Source: Novosphingobium resinovorum
Lineage (GTDB): Bacteria > Pseudomonadota > Alphaproteobacteria > Sphingomonadales > Sphingomonadaceae
Reading direction: 5' to 3'
Assembly: GCF_027922145.1 (NCBI RefSeq)
Contig: NZ_BSFC01000011.1
Coordinates: 186,001-250,000 of the forward strand
Length of the DNA: 64,000 nucleotides
Positions 46,081 to 54,937 of this stretch are shown one piece after another. Every line of letters begins with the position of its first letter. Position 1 is the stretch's first letter. A model generated the notes under the pieces. The model made no database searches and was not told where the DNA came from. It saw only the letters and a list, made by a program, of their open reading frames with translations. The position numbers and the translations under genes were made by a program.

Positions 46081-47535
46081 TTATCGTTTCAGGAATTTGC
46101 TGAGATCGGCACCGCCGCCACCAAGCCCGGGGAAGCCCCCGGCCGAGGGACCGAGACCGGCACCGCCGAGGCCCGGCATCGCGGCATCGAGGCCGCCCTT
46201 GCCGAACATCGCGGCCAGCCCCTTGAGGCCGCCCATCTTCTTGATCTGCTTCATGGCCTTGGACATCTCCAGGTGCATCTTGAGCAGCTTGTTGACGTCC
46301 TGGACCTGGGTGCCCGAGCCGTTGGCGACGCGGATCTTGCGCTTGGCGTTGAGCAGTGCAGGATTGCTGCGCTCCTTCGGCGTCATCGAGCCGATGATCG
46401 CGTCCATGCGCAGGAGGACGCGGTCGTCCATGCCCGACTGCTGCATCGCCGCCTTGGCCTTCTTCATGCCCGGCATCATGCCCGCCAGCGCGCCGAGACC
46501 GCCCATGTTCTGCATCTGCTTGAGCTGCATGCGCAGGTCGTTCATGTCGAACTTGCCCTGCTCCATGCGCTTGGCGAGCGCCTCGGCATCTTCGATCTTG
46601 ACCGCTTCTGCGGCCTTCTCGACCATGGAGACGATATCGCCCATGCCCAGGATGCGGTTGGCGACGCGGCTGGGGTGGAAGACCTCCAGCGCATCCATCT
46701 TCTCGCCGGTGCCTGCGAACTTGATCGGCTTGCCGGTGACGGCACGCATCGACAGCGCCGCACCGCCGCGCGCATCGCCGTCCATGCGGGTCAGCACAAC
46801 GCCGGTGAGGTCCACCTGCCCCGCGAACGACTGCGCGACGTTGACCGCGTCCTGACCCGTCAGCGAATCGACCACGAGCAGCGTTTCGCGCGGGGTCGAG
46901 ATGGCGGCGACCGCCTTCATCTCGTCCATCAACTGCTGGTCGACGTGGAGGCGGCCCGCGGTGTCGAGCAGCAGCACGTCCACGGCCTGCAGGCGCGCGG
47001 CCTGCATCGCACGGGTGGCGATCTCGGTGGGCTGCTGGCCGGCGATGATCGGGAGCGTGGCGACGCTCACCTGCTCGCCCAGCACCTTGAGCTGTTCCTG
47101 CGCCGCCGGACGGTTCACGTCGAGCGAGGCCATCATCACCTTCTTGCCCTGCTTCTCCTTGAGAAGCTTGGCGATCTTGGCGGTGCTGGTGGTCTTGCCC
47201 GAGCCCTGAAGGCCGACCATCATGATGACGATCGGCGGCACGGCCTCAAGGTCAAGGCCGGGGGTCTCTTCGCCGCCCAGCGTCTCGATCAGCGCGTCGT
47301 TGACGATCTTGACGACCTGCTGGCCCGGCGTGACCGAGCGCAGGACGTTCTGGCCGACGGCCTTTTCCGTGACGGTATCGATGAAGCGGCGCACCACCGG
47401 GAGCGCGACGTCGGCCTCGAGCAGCGCGATGCGCACTTCGCGCATGGCATCGAGAACGTCCTGCTCCTTGAGCGCACCACGGCCGCGCAGCTTGTCGAAG
47501 ACGCCACCAAGGCGATCTGACAGACTGTCGAACAT
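46081..47535 (-). CDS. ffh: Signal recognition particle protein Ffh
   Basis: 484-aa SRP54 GTPase. NG domain: [15 protein letters not shown] (P loop), [16 protein letters not shown] (G3) and [14 protein letters not shown]. Met-rich M domain (about 300-440) binds 4.5S RNA and signal peptides; a Gly/Pro-rich tail ends in KFLKR. It heads the ffh-rpsP run, downstream of tandem terminators of tRNA-Ala. Confidence 0.98.
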   Translation of the reverse strand: MFDSLSDRLGGVFDKLRGRGALKEQDVLDAMREVRIALLEADVALPVVRRFIDTVTEKAVGQNVLRSVTPGQQVVKIVNDALIETLGGEETPGLDLEAVPPIVIMMVGLQGSGKTTSTAKIAKLLKEKQGKKVMMASLDVNRPAAQEQLKVLGEQVSVATLPIIAGQQPTEIATRAMQAARLQAVDVLLLDTAGRLHVDQQLMDEMKAVAAISTPRETLLVVDSLTGQDAVNVAQSFAGQVDLTGVVLTRMDGDARGGAALSMRAVTGKPIKFAGTGEKMDALEVFHPSRVANRILGMGDIVSMVEKAAEAVKIEDAEALAKRMEQGKFDMNDLRMQLKQMQNMGGLGALAGMMPGMKKAKAAMQQSGMDDRVLLRMDAIIGSMTPKERSNPALLNAKRKIRVANGSGTQVQDVNKLLKMHLEMSKAMKQIKKMGGLKGLAAMFGKGGLDAAMPGLGGAGLGPSAGGFPGLGGGGADLSKFLKR

Positions 47536-47573
47536 AGGCCGTTCACTCCTTCAAATCCGGCGCGAAACACGCC

Positions 47574-47608
47574 AAAAACGCCGGTGGGCGAAACCTCGCT
47601 GACCGGCG
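47574..47608 (-). terminator. Second tandem terminator between tRNA-Ala and ffh
   Basis: Minus-strand hairpin CGCCGGT...ACCGGCG with inner GCGA/TCGC pairing around GGTT, followed by TTTTT. It is a diverged copy of the hairpin at 47627-47662. Confidence 0.75.
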
Positions 47609-47626
47609 GATGCATGACCTGATAGC

Positions 47627-47662
47627 AAAAAACGCCAGTGGACGAAACCTCGTCAACCAGCG
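47627..47662 (-). terminator. First tandem terminator after tRNA-Ala
   Basis: Minus-strand hairpin CGCTGG...CTGGCG-like arms with inner GACGA/TCGTC pairing around GGTT, followed by TTTTTT, 35 bp after tRNA-Ala. Compared with the copy at 47574, inner stem bases differ on both sides but still pair. Confidence 0.75.
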
Positions 47663-47696
47663 TGTCGCAATCATGCGAAACTTCAATGTAGCGAAA

Positions 47697-47772
47697 TGGT
47701 GGAGCCTAGCGGGATCGAACCGCTGACCTCCTGCATGCCATGCAGGCGCTCTCCCAGCTGAGCTAAGGCCCC
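47697..47772 (-). tRNA. tRNA-Ala (GGC)
   Basis: 76-nt tRNA on the minus strand: acceptor GGGGCCT, D-arm TAGCTCAGCTGGGAGAGC, anticodon loop ATGGCAT (GGC) between CCTGC and GCAGG, T-arm GGTTCGATCC, encoded ACCA. The acceptor keeps the G3-U70 pair that marks alanine tRNA. Confidence 0.97.
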
Positions 47773-48190
47773 AATCATTTCAGCAAGTTAACCCTGGGAG
47801 GACCAACCCGTTTCCCTCGTTTTCGGCGTTTCGAAGAAGCGCCTCCGCTTGGGAGGCCGCCATCTACGGGCGGTCTGAAAACTTGGCAAGAGGAAAATTT
47901 GCGTGATGTCGATTTTTTTCGGCGGCGAGTTTTGAGGCGCTATCGCAGACCGGTTCGCCGCCCCACACCACTGTCCTGCTCCACACTTTTGTCATCCCCG
48001 CGAAGGCGGAGACCCAACTGATGCCAGTGCGGGCAGGCGCCTTCAGGAGATGGGTTCCCGCCTTCGCGGGAATGACGAGGAAGGCGGAGCCTAGGCGAGA
48101 AGCGAAAGCGCGGCAGCGCGCGCCACCGAACAAGCACCCCAGAACCAGCCGGGGCCGGTTCGCTATAAAGCGGACCGGCCCCGTGTCAGA
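47773..48190. other. Intergenic region with repeat, tRNA-Ala upstream (418 bp)
   Basis: No credible ORF. It holds the tRNA-Ala promoter region, a small hairpin (GCCTCC/GGGAGGC, about 47840-47858), and a family A palindromic repeat at 47991-48076. I looked for a 4.5S RNA next to ffh and saw no GGTCAGG...GGAAGGAAGCAGCC-like core. Confidence 0.5.
47991..48076. repeat. Palindromic intergenic repeat, family A, copy 2
   Basis: GTCATCCCCGCGAAGGCGGA...CCAACTGATG on the left and GATGGGTTCCCGCCTTCGCG...AATGAC on the right, with a 20-odd-base centre. Same arms as 12908-12994 and 60639-60725. Confidence 0.9.
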
Positions 48191-48514
48191 TCAGTTGTCG
48201 TGGTCTTCGTCGTCGCCGCCGGCACCGATGCCGAGATCGTCGTCACCGCCGAGGTCCACATCGTTGTCCGGCGAATCGCCGTCGTCATCGATGTCGAGAT
48301 CCTCTTCGGCCAGATCCTCGTCCTCGGTCTCGACGACTTCCTTCTTCTTCTGGATTTCCTCGTAGGGAATCGGCTGCTTGGACTTGAGCACCGGCTCGGG
48401 GGTCCATTCGTTGCCGCATTCGATGCAGGTGACCGGGTCATCCTTGCCCAGGTCGTAGAAGCGGGTGCCGCATTTCGGGCAGCCATGCTTGGCGCCCCAT
48501 TCAGCCTTGGCCAT
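48191..48514 (-). CDS. TIGR02300-family zinc-ribbon protein
   Basis: 107-aa small protein conserved in alphaproteobacteria. A zinc ribbon (GCPKCGTRFYDLGKDDPVTC, then IECGNEW) with four Cys is followed by a strongly acidic Asp/Glu tail (about 65-107). Function unknown. The start at 48514 gives MAKAEWGAKHGC. Confidence 0.88.
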   Translation of the reverse strand: MAKAEWGAKHGCPKCGTRFYDLGKDDPVTCIECGNEWTPEPVLKSKQPIPYEEIQKKKEVVETEDEDLAEEDLDIDDDGDSPDNDVDLGGDDDLGIGAGGDDEDHDN

Positions 48515-48714
48515 GGAAAGTCCTCGTCTGGCCCGTTCCGGATGGCGCGGGCAAAGTAAATTGCGTGTCTTGATGGGAAAGCCTGCGCACTTAATCAAGT
48601 CTCGCGAGATTAGGCGCGCAAGGCCGCATCAGGGCGCGCGCCTTGCCATAGCGGACAGGCGCTGTCAAAAGCCGCCCCGTTTTTACAGCATTCCAGCCCC
48701 GAAAGTCCAACCCC

Positions 48715-50058
48715 GTGAGCCACGACACCCTGAACATGCGCCCCCGCCGCTTCCTGCCGACCGGGCCGCTCAAAGGGCGAATCCGGGTTCCGGGCGACAA
48801 GTCGATCAGCCATCGCTCGATCATGCTGGGCGCGCTGGCGGTGGGCGAGACGAAAGTGACCGGCCTGCTCGAAGGCGAGGACGTGCTTTCCACCGCCGCC
48901 GCCATGCGCGCGATGGGCGCCACCGTGACGCGCACGGACGAAGGGGCCTGGACTGTCAACGGCGTCGGCGTGGGTGCGCTGCTCCAGCCCGAAGCGCCGC
49001 TCGACATGGGCAATTCGGGCACGTCGACGCGCCTCTTGATGGGCCTCGTCGCCAGCCACCCGATCACCGCGACCTTCATCGGCGACGGCTCGCTCTCCAA
49101 GCGCCCGATGGGCCGCGTCATCGATCCGCTTTCCGAGATGGGCGCCAGCTTCGAGGCATCGGAAGGCGGCCGCCTGCCCCTCATCCTCAAGGGCGCCAGC
49201 CCGGCGGTGCCGATCCGCTACCGCCTGCCGATGGCCTCGGCACAGGTAAAGAGCGCGATCCTGCTGGCCGGCCTCAACACGCCCGGCATCACCACCGTCA
49301 TCGAGCCGGTGCCCACCCGCGACCACTCCGAGCGGATGCTGCGCGGATTCGGCGCCGACCTCACCGTCGAGACCGATGCCGACAGCGCGCGGGTTATCTC
49401 GATCCGGGGCGAGGCCGAACTGAAGCCGCAGACCATTGAGGTTCCGGGCGATCCTTCGTCCGCCGCCTTCTTCATCGTCGCCGCTCTCGTGATCCCGGGC
49501 AGCGAAGTGCTGATCGAGAACGTCGGCCTCAACCCCACTCGCGCCGGGATCGTCGAAGTGCTGCGCCAGATGGGCGGCTTCATCGAGGAAGTGAATCCGC
49601 GCGAGGTCGGCGGCGAACCGGTCGCCGACCTGCTGGTCAGGCACTCCGCGCTCAAGGGCATCGAAGTCGATCCCGCGATCGTGCCCGCCATGGTGGATGA
49701 ATTCCCGGTCCTCTTCGTCGCCGCCGCGCTGGCCGAGGGCGTGACCACCACCACCGGCCTTGAGGAACTGCGCGTCAAGGAATCGGACCGTATCTCCGTG
49801 ATGGCGACCGCCCTCGCCGCCGCCGGTGTCACCGTGCGCGAGACCGAGGAAGGCCTGGTCATCACCGGCTCCGGCGGCGAGCCGCTGGTCGGCACCAACG
49901 GCGCCATCGCCACCCACCTCGACCACCGCATCGCCATGTCGATGGCGGTCGCCGGCCTCGCCAGCCGTGCGGGCGTCGAAGTAGACGACGTGCGCCCGAT
50001 CGCCACCAGCTTCCCCGTGTTCGAGGCGATGCTGGCCAAGCTCGGAACGGGGGCCTGA
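48715..50058 (+). CDS. aroA: 3-phosphoshikimate 1-carboxyvinyltransferase (EPSP synthase, class II-like)
   Basis: 447-aa enzyme of the shikimate pathway joining PEP to shikimate-3-phosphate. Blocks [66 protein letters not shown] and [10 protein letters not shown] closely follow class II enzymes. The PEP-site segment is [11 protein letters not shown] with Gly102, where the glyphosate-insensitive CP4 enzyme has Ala. The start is GTG at 48715; an ATG at 48736 is an alternative. First of aroA-cmk. Confidence 0.97.
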   Translation: MSHDTLNMRPRRFLPTGPLKGRIRVPGDKSISHRSIMLGALAVGETKVTGLLEGEDVLSTAAAMRAMGATVTRTDEGAWTVNGVGVGALLQPEAPLDMGNSGTSTRLLMGLVASHPITATFIGDGSLSKRPMGRVIDPLSEMGASFEASEGGRLPLILKGASPAVPIRYRLPMASAQVKSAILLAGLNTPGITTVIEPVPTRDHSERMLRGFGADLTVETDADSARVISIRGEAELKPQTIEVPGDPSSAAFFIVAALVIPGSEVLIENVGLNPTRAGIVEVLRQMGGFIEEVNPREVGGEPVADLLVRHSALKGIEVDPAIVPAMVDEFPVLFVAAALAEGVTTTTGLEELRVKESDRISVMATALAAAGVTVRETEEGLVITGSGGEPLVGTNGAIATHLDHRIAMSMAVAGLASRAGVEVDDVRPIATSFPVFEAMLAKLGTGA

Positions 50059-50062
50059 CCGC

Positions 50063-50689
50063 ATGATCATCGCCGTCGACGGACCGACCGCCTCGGGCAA
50101 GGGCACGATCGCCAAGGCACTGGCCGCGCACTTCCACTTGCCGCATCTCGACACCGGGCTGCTCTACCGCGCGGTGGGCCACCAGTGCGCGTTGAGCGGC
50201 GGCAATCCGGACGATCCGGCAGACGCGCTGGCCGCCTGCACGTTCGCGCCCGAATTGCTCTCCGATCCCGAACTGCGCTCCGAGGCGACCGGCGGCCTCG
50301 CCAGCCGCGTCTCGATCCACCCCGCCGTGCGCCAGGCCCTGTTCGAGCGCCAGCGCAGCTTCGCCACCCAGCCCGGCGGCGCCGTGCTCGACGGGCGCGA
50401 CATCGGCACCGTCATCGCGCCGGAGGCCGAGGCCAAGCTGTTCGTCGTCGCCTCGGTGGAGGCCCGCGCGCAGCGGCGCTTCCTCGAGATGCAGGCGCAT
50501 GGCCGCGACGCTTCGCTGGAAGAGATCACCGCCGACCTCGCCGCCCGCGACGCCCGCGACAAGGGCCGCAAGGACGCCCCGCTGGTCGCCGCCGCCGATG
50601 CGCTGGTGATCGACACCTCCACCCTCAAGCGGGAGGAAGCGATCGCCGCCGCCATCGCCGCCGTGGACGCGCTCGTTCAGTCGGCCTGA
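50063..50689 (+). CDS. cmk: Cytidylate kinase
   Basis: 208-aa kinase phosphorylating CMP and dCMP. P loop AVDGPTASGKGTIAKALA, LDTGLLYRAVG, and the RDIGTVIAPEAEAKLFVVAS block with DARDKGRKDAPL lid. Four bases after aroA. In many genomes rpsA follows directly; here 2.4 kb intervene. Its end overlaps the converging DUF962 gene by 13 bp. Confidence 0.97.
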   Translation: MIIAVDGPTASGKGTIAKALAAHFHLPHLDTGLLYRAVGHQCALSGGNPDDPADALAACTFAPELLSDPELRSEATGGLASRVSIHPAVRQALFERQRSFATQPGGAVLDGRDIGTVIAPEAEAKLFVVASVEARAQRRFLEMQAHGRDASLEEITADLAARDARDKGRKDAPLVAAADALVIDTSTLKREEAIAAAIAAVDALVQSA

Positions 50690-51180
50690 GAGAGCCGCCT
50701 TTCAATTGCCCCGCGCAGTTCGGGCCGCCTGCCGAAGTGGAACACCGCCTCGGCCAGCACGAACAGCGGGCCGATCAGCAGACCGCGCACGTCGTCGAGG
50801 AAAGCGGGCTTGCGCCCTTCCCACTTGTGACCGAGCAGCTGGAATAGCCAGCCCACTACGAACAGGCTTAGTCCCCAGCCCAGCCAGGTCGCGGTATCCT
50901 GCTCGGCCAGCTTGCCGCCGATCACCTTGCCCACCGCAAGCACCGCGGCCATGCCACAGGCCAGCCTGCGGTCGAGTGTGAAGTAGAAGCAGCACACCGC
51001 GACGATGGCGAAGTCGACGGCTGCAAGGCCGATTCCGGCGATCTCGATCCGGGGCCGCGCCAGCAGCACCTCGACCGCCAGCACGATCATCGGAATGCCG
51101 ATCATGTGCGTCATGACGTTGCGCCGGTCGCGGTGATACGCCGCATATTGCGCCAGATGGCACACGAGCCGTTCGGACAT
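50677..51180 (-). CDS. DUF962/Mpo1-like membrane protein
   Basis: 167-aa protein with four predicted helices and the family pattern YHRDRRNVMTHMIGIPMI (His-x-x-x-N-x-x-x-His) and LGWGLSLFVVGWLFQLLGHKWEGRKPA. Yeast Mpo1 is an iron-dependent 2-hydroxy fatty acid dioxygenase acting in phytosphingosine breakdown, and the conserved His are kept here. In a sphingolipid-making bacterium a lipid role is attractive but unproven. GGGAG lies 10 bp before the ATG. Confidence 0.85.
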   Translation of the reverse strand: MSERLVCHLAQYAAYHRDRRNVMTHMIGIPMIVLAVEVLLARPRIEIAGIGLAAVDFAIVAVCCFYFTLDRRLACGMAAVLAVGKVIGGKLAEQDTATWLGWGLSLFVVGWLFQLLGHKWEGRKPAFLDDVRGLLIGPLFVLAEAVFHFGRRPELRGAIERRLSQAD

Positions 51181-51499
51181 CTCTTTTCTCCCGAACGGCA
51201 TGATAGCGGCATGAGAAAATTCAGCCAGCGATGTTGGCGGCCCGATTGCGCGAGAAACGGAATTTCCCGCCCTGCCCGCGAGCGCCGCTCCTGATCGAGC
51301 GAAAGCATCGCCTTTGGGAAACCTTGTAATATCTCCAGCGAATAGCCATGTATTCGCCACGCTGTTGCAATTTATTTCGTCGCAACCCTGTCCAGCGGTG
51401 TCTCTTCACGATCAAAAATACTTTTCGATCGGCTTTCCTGAGACAGGAAACGTTGCCGCCATTGCCTGGATTTTGACAGCCAGTCACGCGCGGCTCGAA
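51181..51499. other. Intergenic region, locally AT-richer (319 bp)
   Basis: Divergent space between the DUF962 and glycosyltransferase genes. From about 51300 the base composition is more AT-rich than its surroundings (TTGTAATATC, CAATTTATTTCG, CAAAAATACTTTTCG). It should hold both promoters. The glycosyltransferase frame is open from 51314, but that part does not resemble the family. Confidence 0.5.
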
Positions 51500-52402
51500 A
51501 TGGACAACCGCATGATTGCTTATTTCCTGCTCGTTCACCGCTATCCGGCACAGTTCAAGCGGCTCTTCGAGGCCATCTATCAAGCGGGAAATCAATACGT
51601 AATTCATGTCGACAAAAGCTCAGGCGAGGCCCTTGCGAATGACATTGCGTCCTTTCTGCAGCCCTATCAGGGGGTCGCAATCCTCGACCCCCAAAATGCG
51701 CTGTGGGGTGGCTACAGCCTCGTCGATGCGGAACTGCGCGGAATGGCTCGTCTCCTCGAAATGGACGGTCGCTGGACACATTACATAAATCTGTCCGGCC
51801 AGGACTTTCCTCTCAAAAGCCAGAACTACATCCGTCAATTCTTTGCAGCCAATCCGGGCAAGCAGTTCATCCGCGCGCTCGATCAGCGCAAGGAACGGCC
51901 TGACACCCTGAATCGCATCAGTCATCGGTTCACCGAAGAGCATGGCAAGCTGACGCCGGGTGCTGCCCGCCCCTACCCCGCGGGCAGCACCCCCTTCATC
52001 GGCACTCAGTGGAAGGCCGTGACCCGGAGCTTCTGCGCATATGTCTGCCATGATCGGCGAGCCGACTCGTTCAAGACATTCTATCGCAACAGTTTTATCG
52101 CGGACGAAGCCTTCTTCCAGACCGTGATGATGAACGGCGGCGGCCACGGCATCGTCATGAACGACGATCTGCGGATGATAGACTGGGTCCCCGATGGCGA
52201 CATCAAGCTGCGCCCGCGCAATTACGACGAACGCGACATCGACCGCTTGCGGGCAAGTCCAGACCTGTTCGCGCGCAAGTTCGACGCAGAGACCGACACC
52301 ACGATTCTCTCGCTGCTCGAACGCCATCTGTGCTCGGAAGCGGCGAATATCTACCGTCCGGCGGCCGCATTTTCGCGCCTGCCGGACGCCGTCGCCGCCT
52401 GA
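51500..52402 (+). CDS. Core-2/I-branching-type beta-1,6-N-acetylglucosaminyltransferase (GT14)
   Basis: 300-aa predicted glycosyltransferase. Family blocks: MIAYFLLVHRYPAQFKRLFE, YVIHVDKSSGEA, LWGGYSLVDAELRGMARLLE, WTHYINLSGQDFPLKSQNYI and FIGTQWKAVTRSFCAYV, with FIADEAFFQTVMMNG near the end. No signal peptide or membrane helix is seen, so it would act in the cytoplasm, probably on exopolysaccharide or a surface glycan. ATG at 51500 or 51512; neither has a strong SD. Confidence 0.85.
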   Translation: MDNRMIAYFLLVHRYPAQFKRLFEAIYQAGNQYVIHVDKSSGEALANDIASFLQPYQGVAILDPQNALWGGYSLVDAELRGMARLLEMDGRWTHYINLSGQDFPLKSQNYIRQFFAANPGKQFIRALDQRKERPDTLNRISHRFTEEHGKLTPGAARPYPAGSTPFIGTQWKAVTRSFCAYVCHDRRADSFKTFYRNSFIADEAFFQTVMMNGGGHGIVMNDDLRMIDWVPDGDIKLRPRNYDERDIDRLRASPDLFARKFDAETDTTILSLLERHLCSEAANIYRPAAAFSRLPDAVAA

Positions 52403-52439
52403 CGGCGCGCTCCATCGAACCAGCACAGGAAGAACGAAT

Positions 52440-52568
52440 ATGGCCAAGTCGCAGAAGAAATCGAACCGCGAAGTCCGCAAGCCCAAGGCGGCAAAGCCGA
52501 AGACCAACGCGTCGAAGCCGACCGAAAAGCCGGGCGTGGTCGCCGGTCTTCAAAACATGAAGCGCTAA
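52440..52568 (+). CDS. Small Lys-rich protein
   Basis: 42 aa, about one third Lys/Arg (MAKSQKKSNREVRKPKAAKP...), ending GVVAGLQNMKR. AGGAAGA precedes the ATG. I recall similar short basic proteins in sphingomonads; nucleic-acid binding is possible but unproven. It lies 12 bp before the next small gene and may be cotranscribed with it. Confidence 0.6.
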   Translation: MAKSQKKSNREVRKPKAAKPKTNASKPTEKPGVVAGLQNMKR

Positions 52569-52580
52569 GGGAGCAGCAAA

Positions 52581-52829
52581 ATGCGCATGTCAGCAACTTT
52601 CTGCAGAGAGCAAGAAGCGCTGCAGCGCGCCAAAGCCCTCAGCGAGCCGCTCGAAAACCGCCGGGGTATCGCGATGGCTGCAGCGAAAGCGTGGGAGGCG
52701 GAGGCCATCTCGGCCGAAAAGCGCGACGCCAAACTGACCCCGCTCGACAAGCTCGATACTGCCATCGCCCGGCAGTTCGCGCTCGAGGCAGGCGGGGACA
52801 GTGACGGCCAGCGCATCAGTCACGGATAG
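52581..52829 (+). CDS. Small helical protein of unknown function
   Basis: 82 aa, Ala/Glu-rich and probably helical: SATFCREQEALQRAKALSEP, LENRRGIAMAAAKAWEAEAI, LDKLDTAIARQF. AAGGGAG stands just upstream. Related small proteins appear in other sphingomonads (F-C-R near the start, A-W-E-x-E-A centre). No function known. Confidence 0.6.
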   Translation: MRMSATFCREQEALQRAKALSEPLENRRGIAMAAAKAWEAEAISAEKRDAKLTPLDKLDTAIARQFALEAGGDSDGQRISHG

Positions 52830-52898
52830 GGGTGACGCCGCCGCTTGCGCACCGTGGTCGTTGCGGGGCCGCCGATGTCACGGAAAATGCCAAATCCC

Positions 52899-52927
52899 TT
52901 GCATTTCCGCCCCCTCGCGCGTAATGG
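52899..52927 (+). promoter_or_regulatory. Promoter upstream of rpsA
   Basis: TTGCAT (52899-52904) and TAATGG (52922-52927) are 17 bp apart, giving an rpsA leader of about 160 nt. Spacing and element quality match the pyrH promoter found here. Confidence 0.5.
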
Positions 52928-53092
52928 CCCCGGGTCCCGAAAGGCATCTGCCTCAGGGGCGCCGCGAACGGCATCCGGCCGCCGCGGCAGTTCGGCCCCT
53001 TTGGCCCGTTTTCCTGCATGGTGCAGGTAGCGGAGAAAAGACCGGCGGACACAACCGCCAGGCCGGAAAAATCGAACGAAGGAAATGTGTTG

Positions 53093-54805
53093 ATGGCATC
53101 TGTTGCCAATCCGACCCGCGACGATTTCGCGAAGATGCTCGACGAGCAGCTCGGCGGCGTCGCTGACGACGGCTTCGAAGGCCGCGTCGTCAAGGGTACC
53201 GTCACCGCGATCGAGAACGACAAGGCCGTCATCGACGTGGGCCTCAAGAGCGAAGGCCGCGTGTCGCTGCGCGAATTCGCTCGTGGCGAAGACGACCACG
53301 GCCTGAAGGTCGGTGACGAAGTCGAAGTCTACGTCGACCGCGTCGAGAACGCCGACGGCGAAGCGATGCTGTCGCGCGACCGTGCACGCCGCGAAGCCGC
53401 CTGGGACAAGCTGGAAAGCGAGTTCGGCGAAGGCAAGCGCGTCGAAGGCGTGATCTTCGGCCGCGTCAAGGGCGGCTTCACCGTCGACCTCGACGGTGCC
53501 GTTGCATTCCTCCCCGGCTCGCAGGTCGACATCCGCCCCGTGCGCGACGTCACCCCGCTGATGGATGTGCCGCAGCCCTTCCAGATCCTCAAGATGGACC
53601 GTCGCCGTGGCAACATCGTCGTGTCGCGCCGCGCCGTGCTCGAAGAGACCCGCGCCGAACAGCGCAGCGAGCTGATCGACAAGCTGAGCGAAGGCCAGGT
53701 CATCGACGGCGTCGTCAAGAACATCACCGACTACGGTGCGTTCGTTGACCTCGGCGGCATCGACGGCCTGCTCCATGTCACCGACATGAGCTACAAGCGC
53801 GTCAACCACCCGAGCGAAGTGATCGCCATCGGCGACACCGTGAAGGTCCAGATCATCCGCATCAACAGCGAAACCCAGCGCATCAGCCTCGGCATGAAGC
53901 AGCTGGAAAGCGATCCGTGGGAAGGCGCTGGCGTCAAGTACCCGGTCGGCGCGAAGCTGCAGGGCACGGTCACCAACATCACCGAATACGGCGCCTTCGT
54001 GGAGCTGGAAGCCGGGATCGAGGGCCTCGTCCACGTTTCGGAAATGTCCTGGACCAAGAAGAACGTCCACCCGGGCAAGATCGTTTCGACCTCGCAGGAA
54101 GTCGAAGTGGTCGTTCTCGAAGTCGATTCGGACAAGCGCCGCATCTCGCTCGGCCTGAAGCAGGCCCAGCAGAACCCCTGGGAAGCGTTCGCAGAGCGTC
54201 ACCCGGTCGGCTCGCAGGTCGAAGGCGAAGTCAAGAACGCGACCGAATTCGGTCTGTTCATCGGCCTCGACGGCGACGTGGACGGCATGGTTCACATGTC
54301 GGACATCGCATGGGGCATCTCGGGCGAAGACGCGCTGGCTCTGCACCGTAAGGGCGAGCAGGTTTCGGCCGTGGTTCTCGATGTCGACGTCGAGAAGGAG
54401 CGCATCTCGCTCGGTATGAAGCAGCTTGAGCGTGGCGCTCCGGCCGCCGGCGGCGCCTCCTCGGCTGCCGAAGGCAACCTGCGCCGCGGCCAGGTCGTCA
54501 CCGTCACCGTTCTCGAAGTTCGCGACGGCGGCCTGGAAGTCCAGGCTGGCGACGATGGCGCCACCGGCTTCATCAAGCGTTCGGACCTCGGCCGCGACCG
54601 CGACGAGCAGCGCCCCGACCGCTTCCAGGTCGGCCAGAAGCTCGACGCCATGGTCACCGGTTTCGACCGTTCCAAGAAGCCGAACTTCTCGGTCAAGGCC
54701 CGCCAGCTGGCCGAAGAGAAGGAAGCAGTCGAGCAGTACGGTTCGTCGGACTCGGGCGCTTCGCTCGGCGACATCCTCGGCGAGGCTCTGAAGGCGCGTT
54801 CGTAA
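53093..54805 (+). CDS. rpsA: 30S ribosomal protein S1
   Basis: 570-aa mRNA-binding ribosomal protein made of six S1 (OB-fold) domains. Repeated cores are visible: GTVTAIENDKAVIDVGLKSE, GVVKNITDYGAFVDLGGIDG, GTVTNITEYGAFVELEAGIE, GEVKNATEFGLFIGLDGDVD and a last diverged one. The start at 53093 follows GAAGGAA and matches the family N-terminus. Ends at a strong terminator. Confidence 0.98.
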   Translation: MASVANPTRDDFAKMLDEQLGGVADDGFEGRVVKGTVTAIENDKAVIDVGLKSEGRVSLREFARGEDDHGLKVGDEVEVYVDRVENADGEAMLSRDRARREAAWDKLESEFGEGKRVEGVIFGRVKGGFTVDLDGAVAFLPGSQVDIRPVRDVTPLMDVPQPFQILKMDRRRGNIVVSRRAVLEETRAEQRSELIDKLSEGQVIDGVVKNITDYGAFVDLGGIDGLLHVTDMSYKRVNHPSEVIAIGDTVKVQIIRINSETQRISLGMKQLESDPWEGAGVKYPVGAKLQGTVTNITEYGAFVELEAGIEGLVHVSEMSWTKKNVHPGKIVSTSQEVEVVVLEVDSDKRRISLGLKQAQQNPWEAFAERHPVGSQVEGEVKNATEFGLFIGLDGDVDGMVHMSDIAWGISGEDALALHRKGEQVSAVVLDVDVEKERISLGMKQLERGAPAAGGASSAAEGNLRRGQVVTVTVLEVRDGGLEVQAGDDGATGFIKRSDLGRDRDEQRPDRFQVGQKLDAMVTGFDRSKKPNFSVKARQLAEEKEAVEQYGSSDSGASLGDILGEALKARS

Positions 54806-54843
54806 GAACGGTCTTCGGCTTCATCGAAGCTGAAACAGTGAAG

Positions 54844-54877
54844 GCCCGTCCGGAGCGATCCGGACGGGCTTTTGCTT
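54844..54877 (+). terminator. Intrinsic terminator after rpsA
   Basis: Perfect 11-bp stem GCCCGTCCGGA-GCGA-TCCGGACGGGC followed by TTTTGCTTTT, 39 bp after the rpsA stop. Confidence 0.95.
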
Positions 54878-54937
54878 TTGGGGAACCGCGATGCCCCGCC
54901 CGCTTTGTTCCTGCGAGCCGGGCAAGGATCGAAAACC

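Noticed and set aside
47773..48190. Possible 4.5S SRP RNA next to ffh
   Set aside because: I looked for the conserved GGAAGGAAGCAGCC-type tip and found none; the region holds a repeat instead.
48610..50154. 514-codon minus-strand frame opposite aroA
   Set aside because: Shadow of aroA; the translation is rich in Gly/Asp/Arg/His with no recognisable domain.
51473..51499. TTGACA just before the glycosyltransferase start as its promoter
   Set aside because: A -10 at proper spacing would place the transcript start at or after the start codon; more likely chance.
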